Below are positions 19,439-29,142 of a stretch of 62,208 bases of DNA, in pieces (positions within the stretch are counted from its first letter, which is position 1; every line of letters starts with the position of its first letter). The notes beneath the pieces were generated by a model. It saw only the letters and a list, made by a program, of their open reading frames with translations, had not been told where the DNA came from and searched no databases. The stretch lies in contig JAJYBB010000017.1 in NCBI GenBank assembly GCA_021779195.1, positions 1 to 62,208 of the forward strand. The letters run 5' to 3'. Both the position numbers and the translations under genes were made by a program. This DNA is from Bacteroidota bacterium. GTDB taxonomy: Bacteria; Bacteroidota; Bacteroidia; Bacteroidales; Paludibacteraceae.

Positions 19439-21205
19439 TTAGTTAAACAAATCGCCAACGCAAGGCTGGTCAGTTGGAGCAATTAATGAACAGTCGGTTC
19501 CCGGATAAATGGCATTACCATCTACATCAAATCGAGGCCAAATTTGGTTTTGATCCACGGGAATAAATTGAATCATATCCCACCATGCCGGTTGACTATT
19601 ACCACTTAAAGCATCGATACGTAAAATATGGCGTCCGGTATATTCAACTTTGATGGCACCGCAATTTCGACTACAAACAACGCTGTTTTCTTGTTTTGCG
19701 TTATATTGTTTCATCCCTTTGTTCAAATTTACTTCGGGTGTAGAACTGGTATCGAAATATTCTCCTAAATCGAATACATTGGGCAATACTTGGTCATCTT
19801 TGCCCGCTTGTTTGAATGTGGTTTTAAACTTATTGTTGTTCCCTCCTCGACGCCAGCAAATCCAAACATTATAAACACCTTCAGTCAAAACCGGGGTTTC
19901 GATTTCCATCCATTGAATAACATTAGGACGAAGTGGAATTTCAAAATAATCATAATGAACATATTGTGTTTTACTATCAAAAGCTGAAGCAACATTATAC
20001 GTGATCGTTGGATTGTTGATTCCACCAAAGTTTAATTCTGATAAATCTCCGGGTTTAAATGTTACCCAAGAACCTTTGCGGCGATATTCTTTCATTTTTT
20101 TAATTTCAGGTTGATCGGTCAATTCCCAATAAACGGCTTCTGCACCCCGTTTAACCGGTTGAATATACCCATCCAAATCAATCAATACCCCATTACTGCA
20201 ACTCATATCAGTCCAATCAGAAGCTTTATCGACCAAAACGCCTTGTTCAAATTTTGTTAAGCTTTTATATTCGTTCAAGATCAACGAATCTTTATCAGTT
20301 TTAACCGTAATTACTTGATTGGGAGCCATTGTTAATTCTGAACTTGACATGGATAAATCAGCCACATATGCTAACCGTTCAATCACATGATATTGAGCAT
20401 ACATTTGAATTAATTTAGTTTCATCATTGGCATAATCGGGCTGAGCGATTTTTAATTTAGCAATCAAACTATCTCGATTTAAAATTCCTTTTGTTGCAAA
20501 TGAAGCATCGCTTTGTAAAATGGCGGTAAACCAGACAGCAGGAGCATTATTTATCTTTAATGAGTCAAGAACTCCTGATTCAGCCATTATTGACTTATAT
20601 AAAGAATATGAGTCCGGTAATGATTCAATCATTTCGCCTACTGTTAAGGCATTTGGGGTTAACACATAATCAATCTTGTGTATAATGCCGTTTGCCACCC
20701 GAATATCTTTCTGAATAATATTCGCTTGTCGGTTGACACGTATGACAGGTGCCGAATCACCGTTTTGAACCGTTTTGGTAGTCAGATATTTCCCAAGCAT
20801 GGTTGCCATGGGTAATCGGCCATCCACAAATTCGGATGATTGTATTGTGTCGCGAACAATATGGTATTTTACGAATTTTTGCAATTCATCAACGGTCAAC
20901 GATTCCATATTTGTAATTCCCCGTCGTTGACAATACACTGCAATGGCTTGATTTGTAGGGATAAAGCAAGTGTTTGTTCCATAAGCATGCAGCATGCCTT
21001 TAAATCCGGCTATATCTGCAATTTTAAGAAATTCGGTCATTGAAGTATCTTTTTGCTCGATATATTCATCAATCATTTTTGAATCAGAGACTAAAAATGT
21101 TTTCCCTTGCATATAATCAACACAAGCAGCCAACACAGAAATCGAGAACCCAAAAATCAGCGCGAATCGAATCGTATTTCGTAGATTTATAGTTTTTGTT
21201 TTCAT
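19439..21205 (-). CDS. FAS1 (fasciclin) domain lipoprotein with shared C-terminal module
   Basis: From the ATG at 21205 this is a 588-residue lipoprotein (signal ending in LAAC). The frame is open 11 codons further upstream, but that overlaps the SusD stop at 21219; 21205 leaves 13 bases and a clean signal peptide. The first FAS1 domain (about 40-155) includes MTEFLKIADIAGFKGMLHAYG and CFIPTNQAIAVYC. A second, degenerate FAS1 domain (about 160-330) starts TVGEMIESLPDSYSLYKSIM. The C-terminal module (about 355-550) has DQPEIKKM, YNVWICWRRGG, GRHILRIDAL and WWDMIQFIPVDQ, closely echoing the T9SS protein at 9955-12429. It lies between the first SusD and the third FAS1 gene, in a tight operon. 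It is probably surface-exposed and ligand-binding; this is inference from position and domain type. Confidence 0.8.
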   Translation of the reverse strand: MKTKTINLRNTIRFALIFGFSISVLAACVDYMQGKTFLVSDSKMIDEYIEQKDTSMTEFLKIADIAGFKGMLHAYGTNTCFIPTNQAIAVYCQRRGITNMESLTVDELQKFVKYHIVRDTIQSSEFVDGRLPMATMLGKYLTTKTVQNGDSAPVIRVNRQANIIQKDIRVANGIIHKIDYVLTPNALTVGEMIESLPDSYSLYKSIMAESGVLDSLKINNAPAVWFTAILQSDASFATKGILNRDSLIAKLKIAQPDYANDETKLIQMYAQYHVIERLAYVADLSMSSSELTMAPNQVITVKTDKDSLILNEYKSLTKFEQGVLVDKASDWTDMSCSNGVLIDLDGYIQPVKRGAEAVYWELTDQPEIKKMKEYRRKGSWVTFKPGDLSELNFGGINNPTITYNVASAFDSKTQYVHYDYFEIPLRPNVIQWMEIETPVLTEGVYNVWICWRRGGNNNKFKTTFKQAGKDDQVLPNVFDLGEYFDTSSTPEVNLNKGMKQYNAKQENSVVCSRNCGAIKVEYTGRHILRIDALSGNSQPAWWDMIQFIPVDQNQIWPRFDVDGNAIYPGTDCSLIAPTDQPCVGDLFN

Positions 21206-21218
21206 GGCAAGTTCAAAT

Positions 21219-22814
21219 TTATTGAGCGTAAAAATCATTTTGTTTTAAATTCTTATTGGTTTGAATATCATTAATATAAATAGGCCAATAATGACTGTTG
21301 TGACGTGGATCCTTATATTTTGCGATCAAACTTTGCTGTTTTTGAGGAGAAGCGCTGCTGATTGCCAAATTAATGAGGTATTGTAAATTTGATCCTCCAT
21401 AGTTATCTCGTTTAGCATAGCGCAACACATCGTACCATCGTTTCCCTTCAAATGCAAATTCACGGGCACGCTCATCAAGTATTGCTTTTTCCAACATTTT
21501 TCCAACCACTGTTCCGGTGAATTTATAATCGGAAGTTTGAACGGCATTTCGGGCTGTTCGCACCTGATTCATTAACGATATGGATTGTTGATAATCGGGT
21601 TGTGCGATTGAATCATTGTTTAAATGAATGCCGATCTGGTTTAAATCTTCGGCTGCCATAAGTAATACATCCGAATATTTATATACAATCCAGGGAGTGG
21701 TATAGTTGGTCGCATCACGCACAATACCCGATCTGCTTGTTCCAACATATTTCCAAACTACGCCCAGCCGATAAGAACATCCAGAGCCACGAATGTCGGT
21801 TGCATCGCTTGCAGTTGCATAAACAGGCGACGGAAAAATTCCACCATCAACGATATCGAGTTTGGGAATTAATTTATTGACTGTAGGGCCTAAAAGCGAA
21901 TAAAATGGATTAGGTTTAAGAGAAGTAAATGGAATCTCGAAAATCGATTCAATACAATCGCCGTTGACATATGTCTGGGTAAACATTTTATCGGCATCCG
22001 ATTCATTTGCCACGTAAACTGAATCGATTACAACACCGTTATCAGCCACAGGAGTTGAGACTCTTTCTACCGGAATCAGGCTATATCTACCGGAATTAAT
22101 AATTTCCTGACACAGCGCCAATGATTCGTTGTATTTTTCCTGCCAAAGATAAATATCAGCTAATAAAGTTTTTGCAGTCCAAGCGGTTATTCTACTTTTG
22201 TTTTTAGCATTGGTATCATACGAAATTGGTGCATAAGTAGCTGCAAATTTCAGATTATTGACTAATGTATCGAGAATGATCGACCCATCCGTTTTAGGAA
22301 TTAAAAAGTTTTGATCATCCGACACGGAAGCATTTAAAACCAATGGCACATCTCTAAATGAACGAACCAGGTAAAAATACATCATCGCCCTAATTGTAAG
22401 AACTTCAGCCTGATAAGCTTTCAGTTGTTTGTCGGTAAAGGTTCCATCGAGCGAAATGACCGAAGGTGCAAATTTCAATACCGTATTGCAATTATTAATG
22501 GTTTGATAGAAATCGGCCCAATTTACGACACTGTTTGATGCTGAAATTTCTCCATCAATAATATCATTATAATTGTTATTTGGTGAAACGCCTTTGTCAA
22601 TCATATCGGCACGAAGTTCGCCCCAAAGAAACATATTTGTTACCGGACCATCCTGCATGGAAGCATAACAACCAACGACGGCAGAATTAACTTGTTCCTT
22701 TGTTTTCCAAAATTCCTGACGGATCACTCCATCTTCAGGAGCGAGATTGAGCCAATTATCGCAAGAACTCAATGTTAAAATGGCTAATAGTATAAAGCCT
22801 ATATTTTTTTTCAT
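21219..22814 (-). CDS. SusD/RagB family outer-membrane lipoprotein (first pair)
   Basis: This is a 531-residue surface lipoprotein (lipobox LSSC, followed by DNWLNLAPEDGV, the classic mature SusD start). Family marks include VNSAVVGCYASMQDGP, LWGELRADMI, the TPR-like AYQAEVLTIRAMMYFYLVRSFRDVPLV and the C-terminal RAREFAFEGKRWYDVLRYAKRDNYGG. The protein would bind ligand at the mouth of its SusC partner, whose gene ends 20 bases upstream. A FAS1 lipoprotein gene follows after 13 bases. Confidence 0.95.
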   Translation of the reverse strand: MKKNIGFILLAILTLSSCDNWLNLAPEDGVIRQEFWKTKEQVNSAVVGCYASMQDGPVTNMFLWGELRADMIDKGVSPNNNYNDIIDGEISASNSVVNWADFYQTINNCNTVLKFAPSVISLDGTFTDKQLKAYQAEVLTIRAMMYFYLVRSFRDVPLVLNASVSDDQNFLIPKTDGSIILDTLVNNLKFAATYAPISYDTNAKNKSRITAWTAKTLLADIYLWQEKYNESLALCQEIINSGRYSLIPVERVSTPVADNGVVIDSVYVANESDADKMFTQTYVNGDCIESIFEIPFTSLKPNPFYSLLGPTVNKLIPKLDIVDGGIFPSPVYATASDATDIRGSGCSYRLGVVWKYVGTSRSGIVRDATNYTTPWIVYKYSDVLLMAAEDLNQIGIHLNNDSIAQPDYQQSISLMNQVRTARNAVQTSDYKFTGTVVGKMLEKAILDERAREFAFEGKRWYDVLRYAKRDNYGGSNLQYLINLAISSASPQKQQSLIAKYKDPRHNSHYWPIYINDIQTNKNLKQNDFYAQ

Positions 22815-22834
22815 AAAACTTTAGAATTAAATGG

Positions 22835-25800
22835 TTAGAATGATACGGTTAATCCGATTGAATAATCACTGGGACGACCTGAACGAGAAGTGTCATATCC
22901 CAAACTGGTTAATCCGCTTCGCATGGTAACTTCGGGATCCATACCTGTATAATTCGTCCAAAGATAAATATTTTGCCAGGTCGACCAGAGTTTTAAATCG
23001 TTTAAGCCGAAACGCCGTACCAATTTCTTGTCAAAATTATAACTTAATGTTAATGATTTGAATCGAAGGAACGAACCATCTTCAACATATCTATCGGAAC
23101 CAAGCCAGTTATATCCACTTGCTAATAAAGCTCTTGGTAAAATATCGGTAGGAGCGGTAGAAACATCATCGTAAGGATGTCTCCAACGACGTAACACAGA
23201 TGTTGCCTGATTATTGAATCCATACATATTTTCCATCTCCATTCGGGTTTGATTAATAACCTTATTTCCGTAACGGAAATAGAAATAAGCGGTTAAACTC
23301 AATCTGTTTTTCCATCTTAAAGTAGGTCCAAATCCTCCTGTAAGCAGTGGATTTACGCTTCCTAGATAAACAATATCTTGCGAGTTGATATTGCCATCGT
23401 GATTAATATCAACATATTTTGCATCACCGGGTTGAAATTGATAACCCACCGATGGATACCAGAATTTCATATAAACAGCTTGCTTATTACCACTGGCATC
23501 ATAGGTATAAATAGGGTTACCACTTGCATCCTGAGCAATGGTTTGTTGTTGATTCAGATAAACGCCTGCATATTTATATCCATAAAACGAACCAAGAGGA
23601 TTACCAATCTGAATTTTAGTTAGATACGTGCCGTTTGTGGCTGTCGGAGTTGAAATTTGAGGTACCATGTCCGAAAGGCTGATGACCTTATTTTGCGACC
23701 TTGCAAACGTAAAGTTTAAATCCAACTGCCAATCTTTGGTGCGGATTGGTTCGGTGTAAATACTTAACTCCCAACCATCGTTATCCATCGTTCCTACATT
23801 TGCTCCAATGCTCGAAAATCCGGAAGTACTTGGAATTTGAACATTTGCAAAATACAAATCATTCGTTCGTTTTTTATACCAGTTGAAATCAATATTTAAT
23901 CGATTATCTAACAGTATTAAATTTGCACCAAAGTTCATATCCGTTACTTTTTCCCAACGCAAGTTCGAAAGTTGAAGGCCGGTTGAATATACACCTTGAT
24001 CGCCAAGATAAGTCCAATTGTACGTTCCATAATTATTATAGTACAAATAATTTTTATTTACAGGGTTTCCACTGACTCCTGTCGATGCACGCAAACTAAA
24101 ATCATTAATAAATTTCAAGTTGCTCATAAATTTCTCGCCCGAAACGCGCCAACGTAAAGAAACGCTTGGGAAAAATCCATATCGGTTTTTTTCACTATAT
24201 TTCGAATCGCCATCGCGACGAAGGGTACCGTTTACGATATACCTGTCCAAATATTTATATTGTACCATGCCTAACATGGATAGTGAGCGTGCTTGCGAGC
24301 TTCCTGAATTCAATCCCAACCCTGTTCCTACAGTTTGAGCCGGTATTGAAGGATCCTGAAGATATGTTGAAGCACTTAAAGCGCTGATTTCTTGAAAGGA
24401 AGTATATCTGGCATCATAGGTACTGTATTGTAATAATGCCAATAAATCACTTTTATCGCCCAATTTAGGAGTGAAAATTAATTTATTAAATGTTTGCACT
24501 ACGAAAGCCTCTGAAGCCATATCTGTTGCACGATTCACACTTAATTCCGGCCACAATCTGCCGGTAGCAATCTGAGGAAGGAACCGGTTGTCTTTCGAGG
24601 TATTAATATCGAATGCCAAATCACCCTGATATTTCAACACTTCAGGAATCACCCAGTATTGGATATTAAATTTTGGCAAAATGCGCTCACTAATTACCTT
24701 CCAATAGCCTGTATTAGCCATGGCTACCGGATTATAAATGCCACTGTTCGATGAAGCGCTCCAATAACCCTGAGGTGTAGTTACCGGCGACAAATAGTTT
24801 GGAGTTATTTGACCAAGCGTATTGTATTCGTAAATCGACATGTCAGGCATTTTCGTGTAAGCCGAATTTAGCAAATCAGTCGTATAGTTTTTATCCTGAT
24901 CCCCATGAGTATAGGCTAAATTTACCTGAAATTTCAAATAATCGGAAACGTTATAATCAAGATTTAAGGATGCTGTTACCCTCGAATAAGCTTGACCGAT
25001 AACAGTTCCTGTTTGATTGTAATATCCAAGTGAAGTACGATATTGCGCTTTTTCTCCTCCACCCGAAACGGAAATGGTATGATCCTGGGTATACCCGTTT
25101 TTAGTTAAAGCACTATACCAATCGGTATTTTGACTGTAATTATAGTAATAATACGGATTATTAGGATCGTACGTAAATTGAGGATAAGAAGTTGTACTTA
25201 ATGGTGTTCCAGCATTTTGAGCTTCTTCGAGCACCAACGTACTATATTGATCTCCATTTAAAGTGCTGATTTTGGGTGCCGGCGTATCTAACGATCCTTT
25301 AAAAGTATATGAAACGATTGGTTTACTGATACCTCCACGTTTGGTAGTAATTAATAGCACACCATTTGCTCCACGGTTTCCATAAAGGGCACAAGCCGCA
25401 GCATCTTTAAGAACAGTAATCGACTGAATATCCGAAGGCGAAATATTTAAAAGTTGAGCGTAATTTTCTTCATCGGCGGTAGCAAAGTCAAAATCTGAAC
25501 CGATATTTGTATCATAAGGAATTCCATCAACAACAATCAATGGGTCGGAACCGTTATTGATTGAAGTCGTACCACGAATACGTATCGACATACCGGCACC
25601 AGGTTCTCCACTGTTGGCCACGATATCAACCCCCGACATACGACCCTGAAGTGCTTCATCAATCGAAGCCACCTGAAGACCTTCCAGATCTTTGGTGTCA
25701 ATTTTTTGAACAGCATAAGTCATATCGCGCTCTGCAATATTGGCTACGCCCGTATTAACTTGTTTATGGGCAATTACCGAAACCTCGTTTATAGTATGCG

Positions 25801-26128
25801 TATCATCTTCCATGGTAACATCAATTCGCTCATTTTGACCGATTGATTTGATAACTTTTTTATATCCTACATAAGAAAAGGTGATCGCTGCACCAGGACG
25901 TCCACTTACTTTTAAAGTATAATTTCCGTCCAGGTCTGTTGTAGTTCCATTTAAAATTCGATTATTTTTGTCATATTCAGCCACGGTAACGCCTATCAAC
26001 CCTTGTTTATCAGTGGCCGAAATCACTTTTCCCCTTATTATCGTTTTCGATTGTGCTGAAGCTAATGTGCTGAACAGCAACATTACAAATGTCAGAAAAG
26101 ATATGATGGTATAATTTGTCTTTTTCAT
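22835..26128 (-). CDS. SusC/RagA TonB-linked outer-membrane transporter (first pair)
   Basis: This is a 1097-residue TonB-dependent importer. A signal peptide (to about residue 26) is followed by a carboxypeptidase-D-regulatory-like domain (IIRGKVISATDKQGLIGVTV ... ITFSYVGYKK), then the plug with SIDEALQGRMSGVDIV, PLIVVDGIPYD and SITVLKDAAACALYGNRGANGVLLIT, and a beta-barrel ending in YSIGLTVSF with a terminal aromatic residue as expected for barrel insertion. It is 24 bases after the FAS1 lipoprotein gene that opens the operon. The imported ligand is unknown; the neighbouring CAZymes suggest a pectic oligosaccharide, but a peptide or other substrate is not excluded. Confidence 0.96.
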   Translation of the reverse strand: MKKTNYTIISFLTFVMLLFSTLASAQSKTIIRGKVISATDKQGLIGVTVAEYDKNNRILNGTTTDLDGNYTLKVSGRPGAAITFSYVGYKKVIKSIGQNERIDVTMEDDTHTINEVSVIAHKQVNTGVANIAERDMTYAVQKIDTKDLEGLQVASIDEALQGRMSGVDIVANSGEPGAGMSIRIRGTTSINNGSDPLIVVDGIPYDTNIGSDFDFATADEENYAQLLNISPSDIQSITVLKDAAACALYGNRGANGVLLITTKRGGISKPIVSYTFKGSLDTPAPKISTLNGDQYSTLVLEEAQNAGTPLSTTSYPQFTYDPNNPYYYYNYSQNTDWYSALTKNGYTQDHTISVSGGGEKAQYRTSLGYYNQTGTVIGQAYSRVTASLNLDYNVSDYLKFQVNLAYTHGDQDKNYTTDLLNSAYTKMPDMSIYEYNTLGQITPNYLSPVTTPQGYWSASSNSGIYNPVAMANTGYWKVISERILPKFNIQYWVIPEVLKYQGDLAFDINTSKDNRFLPQIATGRLWPELSVNRATDMASEAFVVQTFNKLIFTPKLGDKSDLLALLQYSTYDARYTSFQEISALSASTYLQDPSIPAQTVGTGLGLNSGSSQARSLSMLGMVQYKYLDRYIVNGTLRRDGDSKYSEKNRYGFFPSVSLRWRVSGEKFMSNLKFINDFSLRASTGVSGNPVNKNYLYYNNYGTYNWTYLGDQGVYSTGLQLSNLRWEKVTDMNFGANLILLDNRLNIDFNWYKKRTNDLYFANVQIPSTSGFSSIGANVGTMDNDGWELSIYTEPIRTKDWQLDLNFTFARSQNKVISLSDMVPQISTPTATNGTYLTKIQIGNPLGSFYGYKYAGVYLNQQQTIAQDASGNPIYTYDASGNKQAVYMKFWYPSVGYQFQPGDAKYVDINHDGNINSQDIVYLGSVNPLLTGGFGPTLRWKNRLSLTAYFYFRYGNKVINQTRMEMENMYGFNNQATSVLRRWRHPYDDVSTAPTDILPRALLASGYNWLGSDRYVEDGSFLRFKSLTLSYNFDKKLVRRFGLNDLKLWSTWQNIYLWTNYTGMDPEVTMRSGLTSLGYDTSRSGRPSDYSIGLTVSF

Positions 26129-26152
26129 AAAAATCTGTATTTTGAATTAAAG

Positions 26153-28558
26153 TTACTGTGGTTTGCTATATACAAAATAGTCGCCAATTTCATGCATAAC
26201 TGCCTTTGCTCCAAAGTAGTTACTGTGTTTCAAACCACGAATAACCATAGCTGACTTCACTACATTTGATAATTTTTTACCGGTCGATGATGATTGAGTT
26301 GAGACTATCAAATCACCGTTTATATCTTTGCTCACTGATAAATAGGTGTTATCGACGACATCTTTCAATACCGTAGGCCAAGTTTCTTCACTTATAACCT
26401 GATCATTAGGCATGATATAGCTTAACCCGTCATCCACAAATTCTTTTCCTTTGATCATGTGGTAAAGAATAAAATTGGTGGCTTTCATGCGAGCTGCGGC
26501 ATCGGCATTGACCTGAGCCAATGTCGGTAAATCTCCATTAGCAATTGCCTTATTAATGGCAATATTATTCGGCATAAAAATAGTGAGGACCATGTCGGCT
26601 GATAAACCGGCTAAATCATTACTTGCATCGCCTTTTAAACAGGCAGCCAAATAATTTTTAAATAATGCGACGTTGGTATTTTGTAACCCGGAAGCCATAT
26701 TCAAAATGTATGTATATAAATCTTGCGATTTATACCCTTCGGGAGCACTGGGGTACGTAGTCCGACGAGAATACTGAAGCATTTTATCAATTTTAAAAAC
26801 CTGTCCATTCGAAAATGTTTTGTATGGAGTGGCTGTAACCCAATTGTTTTCATCGTAATTACCAAGCATTTGGATTTTGTTGTCCTTGTACCGAATCATA
26901 TCTCCATATTCGTTTACGGCATACGAATAGCCACCGTAAGCCGAGGTAAATGCCGGATCGGTAGTGAAACTTGTTATGGCGCAGTTTACCTGGTCGTTTT
27001 TAATTCTTTTGAATATATGAGATGCTACTAAACGCTGCATACGTCCTGCAACATCAAAATTTCCAAGTGAACTTCCAGAATTTGAATTGGCAAATCCGTA
27101 GGCATTAGAACCCGACAACCATACCCAACTGAACCCATCTGCCTTCAATAAATCGTCAGATGGCATTAATACGGTATAGTTTTCTTGTGTATAGCCGTTC
27201 AATTGACACTTTAACAACTCTTCTTTTAAAGTTGCATCAAAATAAGCTTCGAGTGCTTGATTAAATAAAGAATACGATGAGTTTAGAAGAATTTCTGTAT
27301 AAACCGTTTCAAAATACCGGCTTTTAACATAATCATTTGAACCATAAAAAAGTCCGTTGCTTGCAGGTGCAATTTTTGAATAGTTTGCAGGATTAAAATC
27401 GTTTCCTCTATTTCCTAATCCATTAAAGAATTCACCCTGTGAATTCATACTGCCTTTATAATCACCCGGCCAAACTAATTCGCCAATCATTTGGGCATTA
27501 ATAAAATAACTAAGTACATTCATTGGAACTGTTTGAATGCCATTGGGGAAATAGTCTTTCAGCTTTTCATTGTAGAATTTTTCGACCGCAGCATTATTAG
27601 GTGCGAAAACTGTAAATCCTCCTTTTTCAGCTTGACTAATACCCGAACCGTAACGTTCTCCATTCAAATTTACAGCAATTCCAGTATATTGTTTCAAATA
27701 TACTTGATCGATGTTCTTGGTAGGCATCGCTTTTTGAAAATAATCGGTGAGTGATTTGTTATAGGAATATGTTATAAAATATGGCTCACCGGTACTTCCG
27801 GTTTCATTCAGGAGTGCCCTGAATTCCGAAAAATTGGGATCATTCAGCAGTTTTTCGAGTGTAGGTAAGGGCTCCAATACCTGATCTATTTCATATGCTA
27901 CTCCATTTTCGGACATCATATCCTGAGTTAAAATTGAAGCACTTTGAATATTCTTACCAGTATAAGGAGTAGAATAAAAAATACCATAATCAGAAGCAGC
28001 TTGAGCAGCCGTCCTTGAACGTTCAAAAACCTGACTTAAATAAAAAGGTACATATTTATAGTTTTGATCGCCTAATGTAAAATAAGGCATATCGAAAACC
28101 CATATCTTGTTTCCTTTATAAACTTCCTGATGAATGGGTTCATAGTAAGTTGTTTTCTTTTTAATGCTGGTTAACGAATCCCAACCGGCACTTAGTACAT
28201 CGCCCAAATGTCCAAAAGTGTAACTATTATACACAATAGAATAACTGACGATCTGATTTACCAGTGAATCGGGCATGTCGGCTACTGAAGTATACCCTTT
28301 ATTAGCCAAATACGATTTGAATGCATCGTCATTGGGTGCAAAAACGGAATAATACCCTCCGGTTTTAAGCGTTTTGGCATAAAGCGTTCGATCGACGCAC
28401 TTCAGGTAATTTGTAAAATTACCTTTTTTCTGGAGAACTTCATAAATGGGAGATTCTAACCATCCCGGACGTTTAAAATAGACTTCTTTGTCGGTGCAAC
28501 TTACCATGTGAAAAAGGAGCACGGAAAAGATGATGAGAATTTTAATAGGATTCTTCAT
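26153..28558 (-). CDS. Multi-FAS1 (fasciclin) domain lipoprotein, first gene of the operon
   Basis: This is an 801-residue lipoprotein (lipobox MVSC) made almost wholly of FAS1-like repeats. I count four. The first is at about 35-235, starting IYEVLQKKGNFTNYLKCVD and including YYSVFAPNDDAFKSYL. The second is at about 235-420, with LEKLLNDPNFSEFRALLNETG and FTVFAPNNAAVEKFY. The third is at about 425-615, with YTVLMPSDDLLKADGF. The fourth is at about 620-800, with TIFMPNNIAINKAI. Unlike the two smaller FAS1 proteins of this operon it ends with its last FAS1 domain and lacks the shared module. Being promoter-proximal to SusC is unusual, since accessory binding proteins normally follow SusD. FAS1 domains in other organisms bind extracellular matrix or glycans; the role here is unknown. 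Confidence 0.82.
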   Translation of the reverse strand: MKNPIKILIIFSVLLFHMVSCTDKEVYFKRPGWLESPIYEVLQKKGNFTNYLKCVDRTLYAKTLKTGGYYSVFAPNDDAFKSYLANKGYTSVADMPDSLVNQIVSYSIVYNSYTFGHLGDVLSAGWDSLTSIKKKTTYYEPIHQEVYKGNKIWVFDMPYFTLGDQNYKYVPFYLSQVFERSRTAAQAASDYGIFYSTPYTGKNIQSASILTQDMMSENGVAYEIDQVLEPLPTLEKLLNDPNFSEFRALLNETGSTGEPYFITYSYNKSLTDYFQKAMPTKNIDQVYLKQYTGIAVNLNGERYGSGISQAEKGGFTVFAPNNAAVEKFYNEKLKDYFPNGIQTVPMNVLSYFINAQMIGELVWPGDYKGSMNSQGEFFNGLGNRGNDFNPANYSKIAPASNGLFYGSNDYVKSRYFETVYTEILLNSSYSLFNQALEAYFDATLKEELLKCQLNGYTQENYTVLMPSDDLLKADGFSWVWLSGSNAYGFANSNSGSSLGNFDVAGRMQRLVASHIFKRIKNDQVNCAITSFTTDPAFTSAYGGYSYAVNEYGDMIRYKDNKIQMLGNYDENNWVTATPYKTFSNGQVFKIDKMLQYSRRTTYPSAPEGYKSQDLYTYILNMASGLQNTNVALFKNYLAACLKGDASNDLAGLSADMVLTIFMPNNIAINKAIANGDLPTLAQVNADAAARMKATNFILYHMIKGKEFVDDGLSYIMPNDQVISEETWPTVLKDVVDNTYLSVSKDINGDLIVSTQSSSTGKKLSNVVKSAMVIRGLKHSNYFGAKAVMHEIGDYFVYSKPQ

Positions 28559-28609
28559 GAAACATATTAAATTTAAGTTGATGATATTATTTTACAATAA
28601 TTAGTGTTG

Positions 28610-28617
28610 CAAAATTA
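28610..28617 (-). promoter_or_regulatory. -7 element of the FAS1-SusCD operon promoter
   Basis: On the minus strand the sequence is TAATTTTG, a perfect TAnnTTTG match, 52 bases upstream of the first operon start codon. The expected -33 position carries TAC rather than TTG, so the promoter may depend on an activator or ECF sigma factor. Confidence 0.45.
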
Positions 28618-28898
28618 CAATGTTCAAGTCAATCTTGTAATGTCAAATTGTACAAATGAATAGAAAAACATACTTTTGAGGGTTAACAGTTGAGAAAAAT
28701 CATGTACTTTCATTCACGAATTTAGTTGGTTTGTAGTGTCTTCCATTTAATAATCGGCTGCAATATTATATTATATATACTGATTAATTGCATTTTAAAT
28801 GTTAATTTTACAGCGCGCTAACATTTATTTCATTTTTCAACCGTTCAAAAGGTTTAAACCATTAACATTATTTTATACTTAAGCATCAATTTGCAATT

Positions 28899-28929
28899 TT
28901 GATGTAGAATAAAAGTATTACTAATTTTG
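28899..28929 (+). promoter_or_regulatory. Promoter of the divergent GH43 gene, TTG-N20-TAATTTTG
   Basis: TTG at 28899-28901 is followed by 20 bases and TAATTTTG at 28922-28929. The predicted start near 28936 leaves a leader of about 205 bases before the GH43 start codon. That leader contains the perfect 14-base palindrome GTGAAAGCTTTCAC and a small GTCC/GGAC hairpin. Confidence 0.5.
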
Positions 28930-29142
28930 CTGAAATTTAATATAGGAGTCTTGGATAAAATTTGTTTTAAATTCGTTGTGAAAGCTTTCACCGGTAACTT
29001 GTTTTTTATGTGAAAATTTACGGGTCGAGATTTAATTTAATATCACTGAGAGGTCCACTTTAATAGGACGAATTACATTACAAATCATCATTATATATAG
29101 TTTCAAATTAACAAAATACTTCATTTAAACTTCGATCACATC

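Larger units (their letters stand above)
28559..29142. other. Divergent control region between the FAS1-SusCD operon and the GH43 gene
   Basis: This 584-base region has no reading frame of interest. It contains the leftward -7 element at 28610-28617, an 8-bp inverted repeat (AAATGTTA at 28797-28804 with TAACATTT at 28819-28826), the palindrome GGTTTAAACC at 28851-28860, a rightward consensus promoter at 28899-28929 and the palindrome GTGAAAGCTTTCAC at 28978-28991. These are possible operator sites. No regulator gene adjoins it. Confidence 0.5.

Noticed and set aside
21206-21238. Longer start for the second FAS1 lipoprotein
   Set aside because: It would overlap the SusD stop and spoil the signal peptide; the ATG at 21205 gives a clean lipoprotein signal.
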